Both the position numbers and the translations under genes were made by a program. A stretch of DNA of 64,000 bases. It comes from Macrostomum hystrix (lineage: Eukaryota; Platyhelminthes; Macrostomidae). Positions within the stretch are counted from its first letter, which is position 1, and every line of letters starts with the position of its first letter. Positions 43,364 to 52,696 of this stretch are shown in pieces. The notes under the pieces were generated by a model. That model did no database searches. It saw nothing but the letters and a program-made list of their open reading frames with translations, and was not told where the DNA came from. The stretch spans positions 14,812,001 to 14,876,000 of the forward strand of contig CATNEN010000038.1 in assembly GCA_950097015.1 (NCBI GenBank), given 5' to 3'.

Positions 43364-44482
43364 CTAAACATCTCTCTGATAATTTTCAAGCAGACTTAAA
43401 TCTTCGAGGTTCACCTCAGGTTCCTCAGCAATGGCAGTCTCAAACTCCTTTCGCACATGACGACCGACTTGGCTAGCTGTAACGCCTCGTTTCCGAAGAA
43501 ATTCAAGGAAATGTTGAAGACCGATTGGAGGTTCTTTTTCGTTTCGCTTTAGCGGTTTATCACGAACAATATATTCCATTAAATCTTGAATTTCATTTTC
43601 AGAAAAATCTTCGGGTAGAGGTTCCAACGATGAATCGTTTGAGAATAGATTTTTAGCGAGTCTATCCAGCCGAGAGCGGAAAGCCTTAGGAATTTGCATT
43701 CGATCTTGCATTTCGAATTGACTTGAAAAACTTTCGCGAACAGGTGCTGGTCTTTCCACTCCAGTGTGGTAGACTCTATGTGACTTTAACAATTTACTCT
43801 CCAAGTCAGATCTTTTCAGTTGAGCTGTAGAGGAGGGCTGCTTTTCAATTACATCATCTAGAGCATCAATTTCTTCTCGCATTGAAACTATATTCTTTGC
43901 TAGTACATCTCGCGGTGTCTCCAGAGCATCTGTTTTACGTACTAAGCTGCTTGATAGTATTTCGTCCTGTCTCTGTTGCATTGATTGATACATGCTTTCA
44001 GGAATCAGAAACATTCGCTGTAGTTCATTCGCATTTCGAGACTGCATGTTTAGTTTTTTTCGCTGAATTGCTCTAACTAAGTTTGCTGCACCGGCGGCAG
44101 TTCCAACAACACCAGAAGTAATTCCTAACGCTGTGCCTATAGCAGGTAGAGCGGCAATGATAGGAGCCAAGAACGGTAAAAACCCACCGTGCTGTACAAG
44201 GATTCTTCTTTTCTCACCAAGTGGAGTCTCTCTTTTTAATAGCTTTTTGATATACTTGCTATGTTTCTCAAGCCGGGTCTTGTTGCAGGAACTCACTTGA
44301 ACACGTCCGTTGACAATGTTTAGCAGAAACTCCACTAGACAGCGAATCTCTGCTTCTGTTAGAGTTTTCAAAAAGCTTTTTCGATGTTTTGGATTTCTCA
44401 GACGGCTTACAGCTTGTAAAACAAATGCACACTGAGATAGCGACTGAGCACTTCGCTTTATGTTTTCAGTAATGTTAGTCAT
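43364..44482 (-). CDS. Polinton conserved protein, adenovirus pVI-like, 372 aa
   Basis: The N-terminal 95 residues are helical and basic (RLRNPKHRKSFLKTL, CLVEFLLNIVNGRV), then comes RRILVQHGGFLPFLAPIIAA and a Gly/Ala-rich hydrophobic segment (about 100-135). The rest is charged and probably coiled coil. Polintons regularly encode a protein with this 'ILxQxGGFLP' boundary. It has been compared with the membrane-active pVI of adenovirus and may help the particle leave endosomes. That role is inferred. It lies between the integrase and the minor capsid gene. Confidence 0.65.
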   Translation of the reverse strand: MTNITENIKRSAQSLSQCAFVLQAVSRLRNPKHRKSFLKTLTEAEIRCLVEFLLNIVNGRVQVSSCNKTRLEKHSKYIKKLLKRETPLGEKRRILVQHGGFLPFLAPIIAALPAIGTALGITSGVVGTAAGAANLVRAIQRKKLNMQSRNANELQRMFLIPESMYQSMQQRQDEILSSSLVRKTDALETPRDVLAKNIVSMREEIDALDDVIEKQPSSTAQLKRSDLESKLLKSHRVYHTGVERPAPVRESFSSQFEMQDRMQIPKAFRSRLDRLAKNLFSNDSSLEPLPEDFSENEIQDLMEYIVRDKPLKRNEKEPPIGLQHFLEFLRKRGVTASQVGRHVRKEFETAIAEEPEVNLEDLSLLENYQRDV

Positions 44483-44519
44483 GGCAAGAAATGAGCTTCT
44501 TTTAGAAATTCACATTTGC

Positions 44520-45518
44520 TTATATACCATCAGACCGCAGACGAAAATGAAGCACGACAACTACATGCGCCTCCGAATGAAAATTGAATTCCTGTCCACG
44601 CTGATCCGAAAGGCGAATACCAATCTCACTTATTCGCTGACGATTGGTTTTTAGGTAATATGACTTTTGGAATGTGCTGCTTTCGCGAGTAAGTTCGCCG
44701 TCCTTCTTTTGCTGAAGTTCCACTACACGGAGCAATTGGACTGCAGTGCTTCCAACAGCCTGATGTTCGATTATATCGGTATAGCAGTACATGTAAACTG
44801 TTTTTGATGAAATTGGACGAGTCAAATTACTATCCAAGTAGGTCTTTTTGAAACACCACAATCGTCTAGCTCGCCAATATCGGAGCATATGAAATATTGC
44901 ATTATCATCACTAGTACTTATCAGTTCGACATCGTCTGAAACGAGTCGCATTGCCTGGCCAGGAAGAAGAATAAAATAGAATGTAAAAAATTGATCCGAA
45001 GGAATTACCAGAGACTTTACGGAATTCTTAATAAGATCTTTATAATTCCCATCTGCCGGTTGAAAACTTGCGTTTGTAGGCTCCGTTGAAAGGTCAGACG
45101 TTAGAGTCGTTATTATCTTCCAAGAGTTGAACTGATAGGTATCCATAAATGCGGCGGGTAGCTCAATTCCAAGCGCTTTTTCGCCAGCATTGCGCAGAAA
45201 CCATGAAAACCTTTCTATTGATCCAGCAGCTCGCCAAGAAACGTAGGCTTCCAAATCAGCCTCAGCCCAAATACGTTTCCAAATAGGAACAGACGATGCA
45301 AAAATTGGTTCAACATTAACATAGTATGGAACTTCAAATTGTCTTTCTCGATGAGCATTCGGTGTTGTATTTGCTCCACGACAGAGTAACTCTACTAGAG
45401 CAACTTCGTACAAACCAGCTGACAAGTTGAGTGGCTCAGCCAATCTTATTCGAAAATAATTCGGAGAATTATCTGAATAGCTAGTATCGTTCGAAGGTAA
45501 TGTTACGTAGAAGCTCAT
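44520..45518 (-). CDS. Polinton minor capsid/penton-like protein, about 332 aa
   Basis: The start is best placed at the ATG at 45518, which gives MSFYVTLPSNDTSYSDN; the frame is open two codons farther, but with TTG. The opening motif, then YFRIRLAEPLNLSAGLYEVA, is the recurrent N-terminus of a structural protein of Polintons, in which a polymer-like jelly-roll protein is thought to sit at the capsid vertices. The remaining sequence has no enzymatic motif. It lies 46 bases after the ATPase gene. Assignment as penton rather than another virion protein is a family-based inference. Confidence 0.65.
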   Translation of the reverse strand: MSFYVTLPSNDTSYSDNSPNYFRIRLAEPLNLSAGLYEVALVELLCRGANTTPNAHRERQFEVPYYVNVEPIFASSVPIWKRIWAEADLEAYVSWRAAGSIERFSWFLRNAGEKALGIELPAAFMDTYQFNSWKIITTLTSDLSTEPTNASFQPADGNYKDLIKNSVKSLVIPSDQFFTFYFILLPGQAMRLVSDDVELISTSDDNAIFHMLRYWRARRLWCFKKTYLDSNLTRPISSKTVYMYCYTDIIEHQAVGSTAVQLLRVVELQQKKDGELTRESSTFQKSYYLKTNRQRISEIGIRLSDQRGQEFNFHSEAHVVVVLHFRLRSDGI

Positions 45519-45564
45519 TTTCAAAAATAAGTTTATGCGCGAAAATATTAATCAAGCGTACAAA

Positions 45565-46269
45565 TCAAAAATCGCTTATAGCGTTTGAAACACCAGCTTC
45601 GGAAGAACGTATGTATACAATATGACAATCACCAGGAAAAATACCTGTGCGAAGTCGTAAAAAATCTGGCGTTTTTTGACGCAAATCGATGAACAAATAG
45701 GAGTATGGCTTATTATTTGTTACATCTTCATATACATTTACTAAAAACCGACTATTGCGTGGAAACATTTGCCGAGCTAGATGCTCAACTGATGCACGAT
45801 CTCGAACACTACGAGTTAGGCAAATATAACTAGCTGATAAACTTCGCGTACGCGCCTCAGGATCTGATCGATTAAAGAGGTTCTGACAAATATAAAGACA
45901 CGTGAGTGGTGTATGATGGGCAAGCTTTGTAAACAGGCTAGTAAACTCAGCAGACTTCGTCACTTCACTTTGCAGGTCATCAACGACAACTAGATCGTTT
46001 GGCTTAAACCGAGAAGCCAGTTGAGCTGGAAATCCATTTACGAAATGAACAGGTTCATCTCCAGATTTATTCCAACACTTGATTATTCGTTGCTGATCGT
46101 CGGAAGTTAGGTTTGTACCATGACACCAAAGAAGACGCTGAGGTTTCTTATCAAATAGCTTATCTCGTTCACTTAGCAATCTAAGTGTCCATTCAGTTTT
46201 TCCAGAGTTAGACGGCCCCGCAATAATGAATGTTGAATCGTGAGCCAACTGCATGTTGAAAATTTCCAT
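45565..46269 (-). CDS. Polinton DNA-packaging ATPase (FtsK/HerA, A32-like), 234 aa
   Basis: The Walker A motif GPSNSGKT is at residues 18-25, and Walker B NDLVVVDDLQ is at about 91-100. A sensor-like segment HTPLTCLYICQNLFNR follows. Size and motif spacing match the A32-type packaging ATPases of Polintons and large DNA viruses, which pump the genome into the capsid. The gene starts 2 bases after the phospholipase stop. Intact. Confidence 0.93.
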   Translation of the reverse strand: MEIFNMQLAHDSTFIIAGPSNSGKTEWTLRLLSERDKLFDKKPQRLLWCHGTNLTSDDQQRIIKCWNKSGDEPVHFVNGFPAQLASRFKPNDLVVVDDLQSEVTKSAEFTSLFTKLAHHTPLTCLYICQNLFNRSDPEARTRSLSASYICLTRSVRDRASVEHLARQMFPRNSRFLVNVYEDVTNNKPYSYLFIDLRQKTPDFLRLRTGIFPGDCHIVYIRSSEAGVSNAISDF

Positions 46270-46271
46270 TT

Positions 46272-46688
46272 CTAAGCACCAAAGCGTTGCTTCACCTGCA
46301 TAACTTTAGTTACAAGTTTGGCAGCTAGTTTCTCACTCCAACTTGTGGACGGATCGTTAGCAATTTCACGTGCTCCTGATTCTAGCACCTGGTCAGCCTT
46401 TAATCTTTCTTGAACGTCAGAATGTTGATCGTACGCTATGTCGTGAAGCATGCACAGATTATCAAGTCTATTTTTACCTCGTTGACCCTTTGTAAGTCTC
46501 TCTTGTAACTTCGTTCCTGGACCGCAAAACTGATATCCGCCAGGTAAATGTGCCTCAAACGGCAAATGATTGATTAACCAGTTCAGTACGCCGAAACCTC
46601 GCTGCTTCTTAATCGAGTTACTTGATCTCTTGATTTGAAATGATGACTTTCTTAAACTCTTAGCTGATCTTTTCTTACTACGTGCCAT
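46272..46688 (-). CDS. Phospholipase A2 (parvovirus-type), 138 aa
   Basis: The calcium-loop motif YQFCGPGTKL (about residues 52-61) and the catalytic motif DNLCMLHDIAYD (H82-D83) are diagnostic of the small phospholipase A2 domain found in parvovirus capsids and in many Polintons/adintoviruses. A strongly basic N-terminus (about 30 residues) precedes it. The enzyme would hydrolyse host membrane phospholipids during particle entry. A CCAG acceptor-like site lies immediately before the ATG. Intact, with both catalytic residues present. Confidence 0.92.
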   Translation of the reverse strand: MARSKKRSAKSLRKSSFQIKRSSNSIKKQRGFGVLNWLINHLPFEAHLPGGYQFCGPGTKLQERLTKGQRGKNRLDNLCMLHDIAYDQHSDVQERLKADQVLESGAREIANDPSTSWSEKLAAKLVTKVMQVKQRFGA

Positions 46689-46823
46689 TCTGGAGATTTT
46701 AAATTACCAACAAATTCCGAATTAGCTTATAGTGTATTAACAAAAACAAGAAAAAGAACAAGATTAACATCAAGAATATAATAATTGGAGACAAAAATAT
46801 GATTAGTGTCATTATTCGCAGCG

Positions 46824-47282
46824 CTAAAAGTTGTCAGTGCTACCAAACCCACCATACTTGCGCTTGAGTGACGGTTCAGTCATGTGACAGACTGACTCAT
46901 CCTCTAAAACTAAAACAGGTACAATGCTTGCTTTCTCTAAAATTAGTTGAGCAATGCGCAGTCCGGGGTAAAAATTAAAGTCATTTGGACTGTGATTGTA
47001 CAACACAACCATTATTTCGCCCGTGTAATCCGGATCAACTACACCACCTTCAACAGTGATGCCTCTTGTGCTGAGGCTGGAGCGCGTAGCGATTCTCCCG
47101 TAGGTGTCCTTTGGTACTTGAATCGATACGCCTGTTCGAATCGTTAGGCGATCGTAGCCTCCAACACTTCCCTCGACAGCAGCAGTCAGATCATAGCCAA
47201 CTGAGCCTTCAGTTTTGCGAACTGGAACATTAGCTGTTGGCAGAAGAAGCCTCACACGCAGGACGTTGCTATCAGTTGCCAT
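46824..47282 (-). CDS. dUTPase, trimeric type, 152 aa
   Basis: All five motifs of trimeric dUTP pyrophosphatase are present in order: VGYDLTAA (I), GRIATRSSL (II), GGVVDPDYTGEI (III, with the catalytic Asp and the Tyr), PGLRIAQLIL (IV) and KYGGFGST (V). The enzyme turns dUTP into dUMP and diphosphate, keeping uracil out of newly made DNA. It sits between the polymerase and the phospholipase in the Polinton, on the same strand. A CCCCTCAG acceptor-like site lies about 15 bases before the ATG, so a 5' intron is possible. It could have been taken from a host or a virus. Intact. Confidence 0.95.
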   Translation of the reverse strand: MATDSNVLRVRLLLPTANVPVRKTEGSVGYDLTAAVEGSVGGYDRLTIRTGVSIQVPKDTYGRIATRSSLSTRGITVEGGVVDPDYTGEIMVVLYNHSPNDFNFYPGLRIAQLILEKASIVPVLVLEDESVCHMTEPSLKRKYGGFGSTDNF

Positions 47283-47289
47283 TGCAGAA

Positions 47290-47622
47290 CTTTAGAGCTG
47301 AGGGGAAAATGGTTGTTAGCGTTTTACAAAGTAGTATAACTAAATCCTGATTATAATCTATTTATTATCTCCAAAAACTTGCTAGTGATTGTGATATACC
47401 TAAGCTAAGTACTACAAAAATTAACTAAAGATAAATACACAAACTTGGATTATATAAATACTTATAATGTCACCAATATAATTACAACATTCAAATGTAA
47501 TCATAATTTGATCAATGTCTATATTGACAAGAATGAAATACAAATCACAAAAAGGAAAAATCATTTGATATGATTAAAGCGAAAGTCAACATTGGGTGAT
47601 GTAATTACAGCAATCAATATAA
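47290..47622. other. Polinton intergenic AT-rich segment
   Basis: Lies between the polymerase stop and the dUTPase start. No ORF is recognised; it may hold the promoter of the dUTPase and downstream genes. Confidence 0.3.
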
Positions 47623-50600
47623 TTACAAACGCCAATGACCAAATGGCAGCGAACTATAGTCGTTAATCCACGCGCGCTTAGTATCAAAAAAACTCAAGGC
47701 CAATTTGCGTTGCTGCAGTAGAAACACGCGTTGTTTGCGGGATCTGATGCTTTGCATTCGTGCAAACATGACTTGGCGCTTGTGTAGAACTCTTAGATAA
47801 TCTGTGTGGCGAATGTTTTGAGCAACAGTTTTGCAGACACCCTTACATCGCGAAATTTGTGTAATACTCTCGCCAGTAACCAAGAAGGAATAGTTCTTTG
47901 GTCGAAGAAAAGCTAGCTCCAAAGGCACACGTCCCTTGAACTCATCCTTCCAGGCTAGCAGTCTACCCTTGTTGACTGTAGAGTATAACGGATGCGATGG
48001 TGGATAGTTGCTAGTATCCAAGAGACCTTGTTCAGCCAAGTCTTTAAACAGCGTCTCGTACGGTGTCTCATTGTTTCGTCGCATTACAAGTGCTAACATT
48101 AGACTATCCGTATCACCGCCGAGAACGCGCGCACTGGCTAGTGATCGATGCGATTGAACATGGTTGTAAAAAAACTCATAAACTAGAGTTTTTGCAATGT
48201 CCAAAATTGCAGCTCCTATAATAATTGGCTTGTCCAACATTACACGCTTTGATGCAAGGGAGACTCCAGCAAGGCTTTCTGTATAAACAATAGCATCCAG
48301 AAAGTTGGCGCTTCCAATATAGCACTCAAACCGTTCTGCAAGTGAACACATTCTGTAAATGAGACGATCGCGAACTCGTTGCAGAAACTTGCCAAAGAGA
48401 GCATTATTTAGCAGCTTGAAAAACTCTCTCTCAAACTCTGTCTTAGCTGCTTTTCGTTGATCAATATTGCGCTCAATGTAGGTTTTTAAAATGGCCAGCT
48501 CGGTAAAGCGAATCACACGATGAACACGCGTCACGCGCATACCTAACTCTAGGTAAAATCTAAGAGCTCGATGGTGGACAACATAGTTCAACTTGTGCTG
48601 CACTGATCCAATCAACTTTCGCGTAGGGCTCTTGAATGGTTTTACGTCCTCATAGCATGTTGCATTCTTATATCGCTCAGGATTAAGTTCACGTTGAAGA
48701 CTAAACCAGTCTGCCTTCATCTGATCTGTTAGTCGCTCTTCGGCAATCATTTCGTGTGCAATGGCTAGGGGCAAATCAGCAGTACTGTCATGTAGAAAAT
48801 GCGGATAATACAAATCAACTGTAAGCATGGCTCCTTGGTCCTCTTTGCAATAGTTTACCAACCAGTTCAATAATCGGCTCTTTACAGTCGAATTCTCAAA
48901 ATAGTCTGCCGAAGGACTGTCAAACGGAATCGCTGACAAGTCGCTACGTGACAACCAAGCAAAGTCACCAACTGGCAGCGGTTGAATCATGCAGCTCGAA
49001 TACAATGAGTTAGCATCCAAGTAAGCCAAATAAGTATCTCTAGGCGCATTCTGTCGCATGTTGGAAAAATCTGCTTCAGTCTGATCTAAGATGCTTCTGC
49101 ATTCTTCGACACACGGATTGTTTGCCGTTGTTATGTGTCGTGTTCCAAAGCTGAAACCGCCTCGAATCGAATGCTCAACTTCAGCATACATGCTAGCATC
49201 GGTAAATAATTGAATCGGTCGATCAATCTGTCGCAAACATGCTACCAAGCTAAACATTGGAGCACCCAAAAAGTGACTAGGATCAAGACCATACTCTCGC
49301 TGTGCTGTCTGACGAAAGTTTTCAAAGACATCGCACAAGAGCAAAACATCAAGTTGAAGATAGGCGGTTGTATAATCTCTAAGGTTTTTACAGTCAAACT
49401 CGAACCATGCTGCATGAGCTCGCTCATAGTCCACATCTAAACAATCTGACATCGTAAGCTTGTTGAAAAAGCATGCCTTGGGTGGAAGACTTGTCACACT
49501 ATCCAGCTTTTCCTCACAGTCTAGAAACGAATAGGGATAGACACCCTTTTGACGAAGAGTTGAAAACTTCAACCTCGGGTATGCATTCATTAGTTCTCGT
49601 GTGTGTACCAGCTGTTCTGGAAGAAGACGATCTGCCAATGTTGACAAGCTTGTTGACAAGTAGGCAAACGTGTCTTTGAAGCAAATTTCAAACTTGTGAG
49701 TCTGATCAGCAGCCTTTACACGAAACTTGAGTGAAAATGTCTTGAATCGCTCGCGATTCTCCGGTAGCACATGAAGTTGAACCTTGGATCCAGAAAAAAC
49801 TTCATAAATTTCTCGCACTAGAAACTTGCCATCATACGAGGCTAAGTTATGAAAATAAACAATGAGACGATAGCGCCTAAGAGTCAACTTCCTGTTGCAA
49901 GAGACACACAGCACGCCACGTGGAAGACCTGTCAAGTGACAATGATCAAGTACCTTCTTTTCATCCTCTTCAAATGATTTCTTGCACAATTGACACGCTG
50001 CAATTTCTGCCTTGGACTTGCTTAGATGTAAATACTTGCGCAAAAGTGGAGTGTAGGATTCACTTTGTGTATGTAGACAAATTTCGCTAGCAATCGTTTC
50101 AAGTCGCCGCAAAAATTGTCTAACACAATTCTCACCATTTGGCGGTGTGTAAATCACCTCACACGGTTTCTCTCTGCTCATGCCAACAGCTGCCTTTAGG
50201 CGAGGCGTCAATTTCAGTTCTGGACAAGTTACTAGTCGATAGGCTAAACAAATCGGTTCATGCACCTCAAGCACATTACCCGCCTGATGCTTGTCTGGCG
50301 GCGCGCAAAGACACTCCATATCAGCATACATGACATACAGTGACGGTAGCTGAGCTTCAAAACTCTTGAATTTGACGTGCGCATCCTCTTCTCGTGGCAT
50401 TCTTTCTACTGGCTTATACTTTGTCTCGCGAATCTGTGGTACAACATCTGAAGTCCACTCTTCGATGGCAGTGGACTTTTCATTATTATTATTTACACAA
50501 GAATGCACATTTAAAATATAATCCCAAGAAGTGATGCATGGAAAAGAAACTAGGCAGTCGGAACAAAACCTCCGTTGTTTGCTGCGTGTACTCATTAAAC

Positions 50601-51762
50601 GATTCAAATTCTTGACTGGCATGTAATGTCCAAACGCAAATTGTCCGTAACGCGGTACAAACAAGCAATTGGCAAAATACCTATCACCTTCACTGTTGCT
50701 TCGATGTGAAAAGAAGAGAGTATTAGTCTTTTCTTCATGATTCCAGACAAAGACACGGAGACTAAGCTTAGGATTCTTGCGGCAAAACTTTCTATACGAT
50801 GATTTGGAATGCCTAGCTGGTCCATTTGCGAATCGGCCAAAGTTGAACTCTCCCTGCCACTGCGCATAGCTCGACTTTTTACTTGGGTTCGTTGTGTAAG
50901 GATGAAACACACTCGCGATAATAGCCCAACGAAAACAATCCAACTGATTAGCTCTGTGCGGCTTCAAGTACAAGACTGCACCAGTCTTTCGGCCAATAGA
51001 AATCGGTACCTTGAAGGCTTGTCGTTTCGGGTCGGATCGGGTCGGTTCGGTTCGGAACGGGTCGCCACGCGCGCGCCCGCCCGCCCGCCCGCCCGCCGCC
51101 CTCGCGGCGGGCCCCCCGCCGGCTCCTCCGCCACCTCCAAGCTCGGTTGAATTGATTAATCGAGCTCTGGTTTTGCGGTAAATGCATAGCATTAGATCAA
51201 GTTGTTCAATGTGCTCAAATTGCCAGTTACTACCGCGTGTTTGGAAGTTGTCAATTTTTGTTACTAGAGTGGAGATTACGCGCGAAAACCAGTCATTGAA
51301 TGCATCTGGTGATAGAGTCAAGTCACTATTTGCCATTGTCGTCTCGTCAAATGTTATTGTTGCCATATTGGTGTTAAAGTAGGCAGAAATTGTTTCGATA
51401 CTCTCACCATCTTCTGACTTTGGACGAGATAACTTCACTTTCAGATGGACACAGGTTCGCAGCATTAGACCGGCTGAACCAATCTTTTCAAAGAGGTTGT
51501 ATATCGGTTCTCGAAGATTGGCAATCAGTTCGCTAGGTAGTCGCTGTTGTTGCTGTGGTCTGAATTCGACAAAGTTGACACGTCCCTTGTGGCTTGATTC
51601 GCGTAGCACAACAGACCAATCATTGGGAGGATTGTTAGTCAGACGGTTAATAGGTGCAGAGAGCAGGTTTTCAGGCGCAAAGCACTCGCCATGCGAGTGT
51701 GCATGCAGTTCCGCCTGACCGCTGAAAACGCGTTGGCAAACATTGCACCTTGCTCGAGGCAT
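47623..51762 (-). CDS. Polinton protein-primed DNA polymerase B, 1379 aa
   Basis: The N-terminus has a Cys2-His2 zinc-finger-like motif (CNVCQRVFSGQAELHAH). About residues 477-640 hold exonuclease motifs (YADMEC; HNLASYDGKF) with a small Cys/His insert between them (CQLC..DHCHLTGLPRG..CVSCN) that resembles an HNH/endonuclease VII module. The polymerase motifs are YLDANSLYSSCM (motif A, about 917), FFKLLNNALFGKF (motif B, about 1114) and LGGDTDSLML (motif C, about 1215). Protein-primed polymerases start DNA synthesis from a terminal protein at the ends of linear elements. Residues about 205-250 are an abrupt Gly/Ala/Arg-rich stretch encoded by very GC-rich DNA. The frame is open throughout. 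Confidence 0.96.
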   Translation of the reverse strand: MPRARCNVCQRVFSGQAELHAHSHGECFAPENLLSAPINRLTNNPPNDWSVVLRESSHKGRVNFVEFRPQQQQRLPSELIANLREPIYNLFEKIGSAGLMLRTCVHLKVKLSRPKSEDGESIETISAYFNTNMATITFDETTMANSDLTLSPDAFNDWFSRVISTLVTKIDNFQTRGSNWQFEHIEQLDLMLCIYRKTRARLINSTELGGGGGAGGGPAARAAGGRAGGRARGDPFRTEPTRSDPKRQAFKVPISIGRKTGAVLYLKPHRANQLDCFRWAIIASVFHPYTTNPSKKSSYAQWQGEFNFGRFANGPARHSKSSYRKFCRKNPKLSLRVFVWNHEEKTNTLFFSHRSNSEGDRYFANCLFVPRYGQFAFGHYMPVKNLNRLMSTRSKQRRFCSDCLVSFPCITSWDYILNVHSCVNNNNEKSTAIEEWTSDVVPQIRETKYKPVERMPREEDAHVKFKSFEAQLPSLYVMYADMECLCAPPDKHQAGNVLEVHEPICLAYRLVTCPELKLTPRLKAAVGMSREKPCEVIYTPPNGENCVRQFLRRLETIASEICLHTQSESYTPLLRKYLHLSKSKAEIAACQLCKKSFEEDEKKVLDHCHLTGLPRGVLCVSCNRKLTLRRYRLIVYFHNLASYDGKFLVREIYEVFSGSKVQLHVLPENRERFKTFSLKFRVKAADQTHKFEICFKDTFAYLSTSLSTLADRLLPEQLVHTRELMNAYPRLKFSTLRQKGVYPYSFLDCEEKLDSVTSLPPKACFFNKLTMSDCLDVDYERAHAAWFEFDCKNLRDYTTAYLQLDVLLLCDVFENFRQTAQREYGLDPSHFLGAPMFSLVACLRQIDRPIQLFTDASMYAEVEHSIRGGFSFGTRHITTANNPCVEECRSILDQTEADFSNMRQNAPRDTYLAYLDANSLYSSCMIQPLPVGDFAWLSRSDLSAIPFDSPSADYFENSTVKSRLLNWLVNYCKEDQGAMLTVDLYYPHFLHDSTADLPLAIAHEMIAEERLTDQMKADWFSLQRELNPERYKNATCYEDVKPFKSPTRKLIGSVQHKLNYVVHHRALRFYLELGMRVTRVHRVIRFTELAILKTYIERNIDQRKAAKTEFEREFFKLLNNALFGKFLQRVRDRLIYRMCSLAERFECYIGSANFLDAIVYTESLAGVSLASKRVMLDKPIIIGAAILDIAKTLVYEFFYNHVQSHRSLASARVLGGDTDSLMLALVMRRNNETPYETLFKDLAEQGLLDTSNYPPSHPLYSTVNKGRLLAWKDEFKGRVPLELAFLRPKNYSFLVTGESITQISRCKGVCKTVAQNIRHTDYLRVLHKRQVMFARMQSIRSRKQRVFLLQQRKLALSFFDTKRAWINDYSSLPFGHWRL

Positions 51763-51961
51763 TTGATCATTATGGCTGTAATTAAATGAGTAGGTTAATA
51801 GTTAATGAGTGAATAGAAAAAAAAAAATTGAAATGTGTAATTGTTTTACAAACTAGGTATAAAAGTTTTTTTAAAAAAAAAAACGAGAGGAAGGATAATA
51901 GATACTTTGTTTTTAAATGAAAGAAATATTGTTGGTTTAAAGGGTTTATTTGATTAACAGA

Positions 51962-52687
51962 TTAACAGATTGATTGCAGCGCGTGTTTAAGAAGACTGAG
52001 CACGAATTGCAAATCTTTTTCTCCTCGTACACCCATAATGACAAATTTTTTTGAAAAAAATATGTTACAAAAAAGCCTAGGATTAGAAATTGATCGAATT
52101 GAAACTGCTTGAGGAAAGTTTTCAACATCGTATGATATTTTATAGTTTGAGTGATGACCGATCATTGATTTTAGCAGCTGAAAACAGTTATTTGGCCAAT
52201 AAAAATCATCAATAAAACCTACATAGGTACTGGTTTGAAGTCTGATTGAGTCGAAATCTATTGCGTAAAGGTTATCATTAATAAAGCGTAAAGCACAAAT
52301 TAATTGCCAATTTGACAAGCAACCAAATATTGAAATTTTGCCACTCGGATAAAACTGAACAGTTAGATTGGAAAAGCACGTCTTTAGCATAGTTGGTCTG
52401 TTTCGAAATAATTTGCAAGCACAACCTTTTGATTGTAAAATTAACTCGATTAGCTTCAAATCGAAATTCTCACATTGGCTAGGATTTAGAAGACTGGCGC
52501 TAAATATTAGGAGAACAAGCCGCTGGAAACAGTAAGGAAGGACTTGTGAAAATGGGCTTTCAGTTTTATCGGCTAATAAAAAAATTGGAATAACCGAGTG
52601 GCGTGCGAAATAATTAAGACCTATACGAGCGTATGGATGGTAAAATAATAAAAATACAAATAATGAAGTTATTCTGCAAAGAGTCAC
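51962..52687 (-). CDS. TATA-binding-protein-like protein of the Polinton (divergent), about 187-241 codons
   Basis: Two repeats look like the halves of TBP. Repeat 1 has FDLKLIELILQSK followed by FYPSGKISIFG and then an Ala-containing helix. Repeat 2 has YVGFIDDFYWP, ENFPQAVSIRSISNPRLF and IFFSKKFVIMGVRGEKDLQF. In TBP each half ends with the pattern 'iF.SGK.v.tG' after 'FP.l..r...P', in the same order and spacing. TBP bends promoter DNA and recruits RNA polymerase. The frame has no ATG at its 5' end (52687 is GTG). A strong acceptor TTACTGTTTCCAG at about 52523 suggests the true exon starts near 52522, with a first exon upstream. A single stop codon separates it from the preceding gene in the same frame. 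The fold call is by eye and needs a profile search. Confidence 0.55.
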   Translation of the reverse strand: MTLCRITSLFVFLLFYHPYARIGLNYFARHSVIPIFLLADKTESPFSQVLPYCFQRLVLLIFSASLLNPSQCENFDLKLIELILQSKGCACKLFRNRPTMLKTCFSNLTVQFYPSGKISIFGCLSNWQLICALRFINDNLYAIDFDSIRLQTSTYVGFIDDFYWPNNCFQLLKSMIGHHSNYKISYDVENFPQAVSIRSISNPRLFCNIFFSKKFVIMGVRGEKDLQFVLSLLKHALQSIC

Positions 52688-52696
52688 AATAATGAT

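Noticed and set aside
51962-52520. Reading the TBP-like frame as another capsid or accessory Polinton protein
   Set aside because: The two-fold repeated 'F.S.K....G' pattern with the 'FP' and 'P' landmarks fits TBP better than any Polinton protein I know, though this remains unconfirmed.
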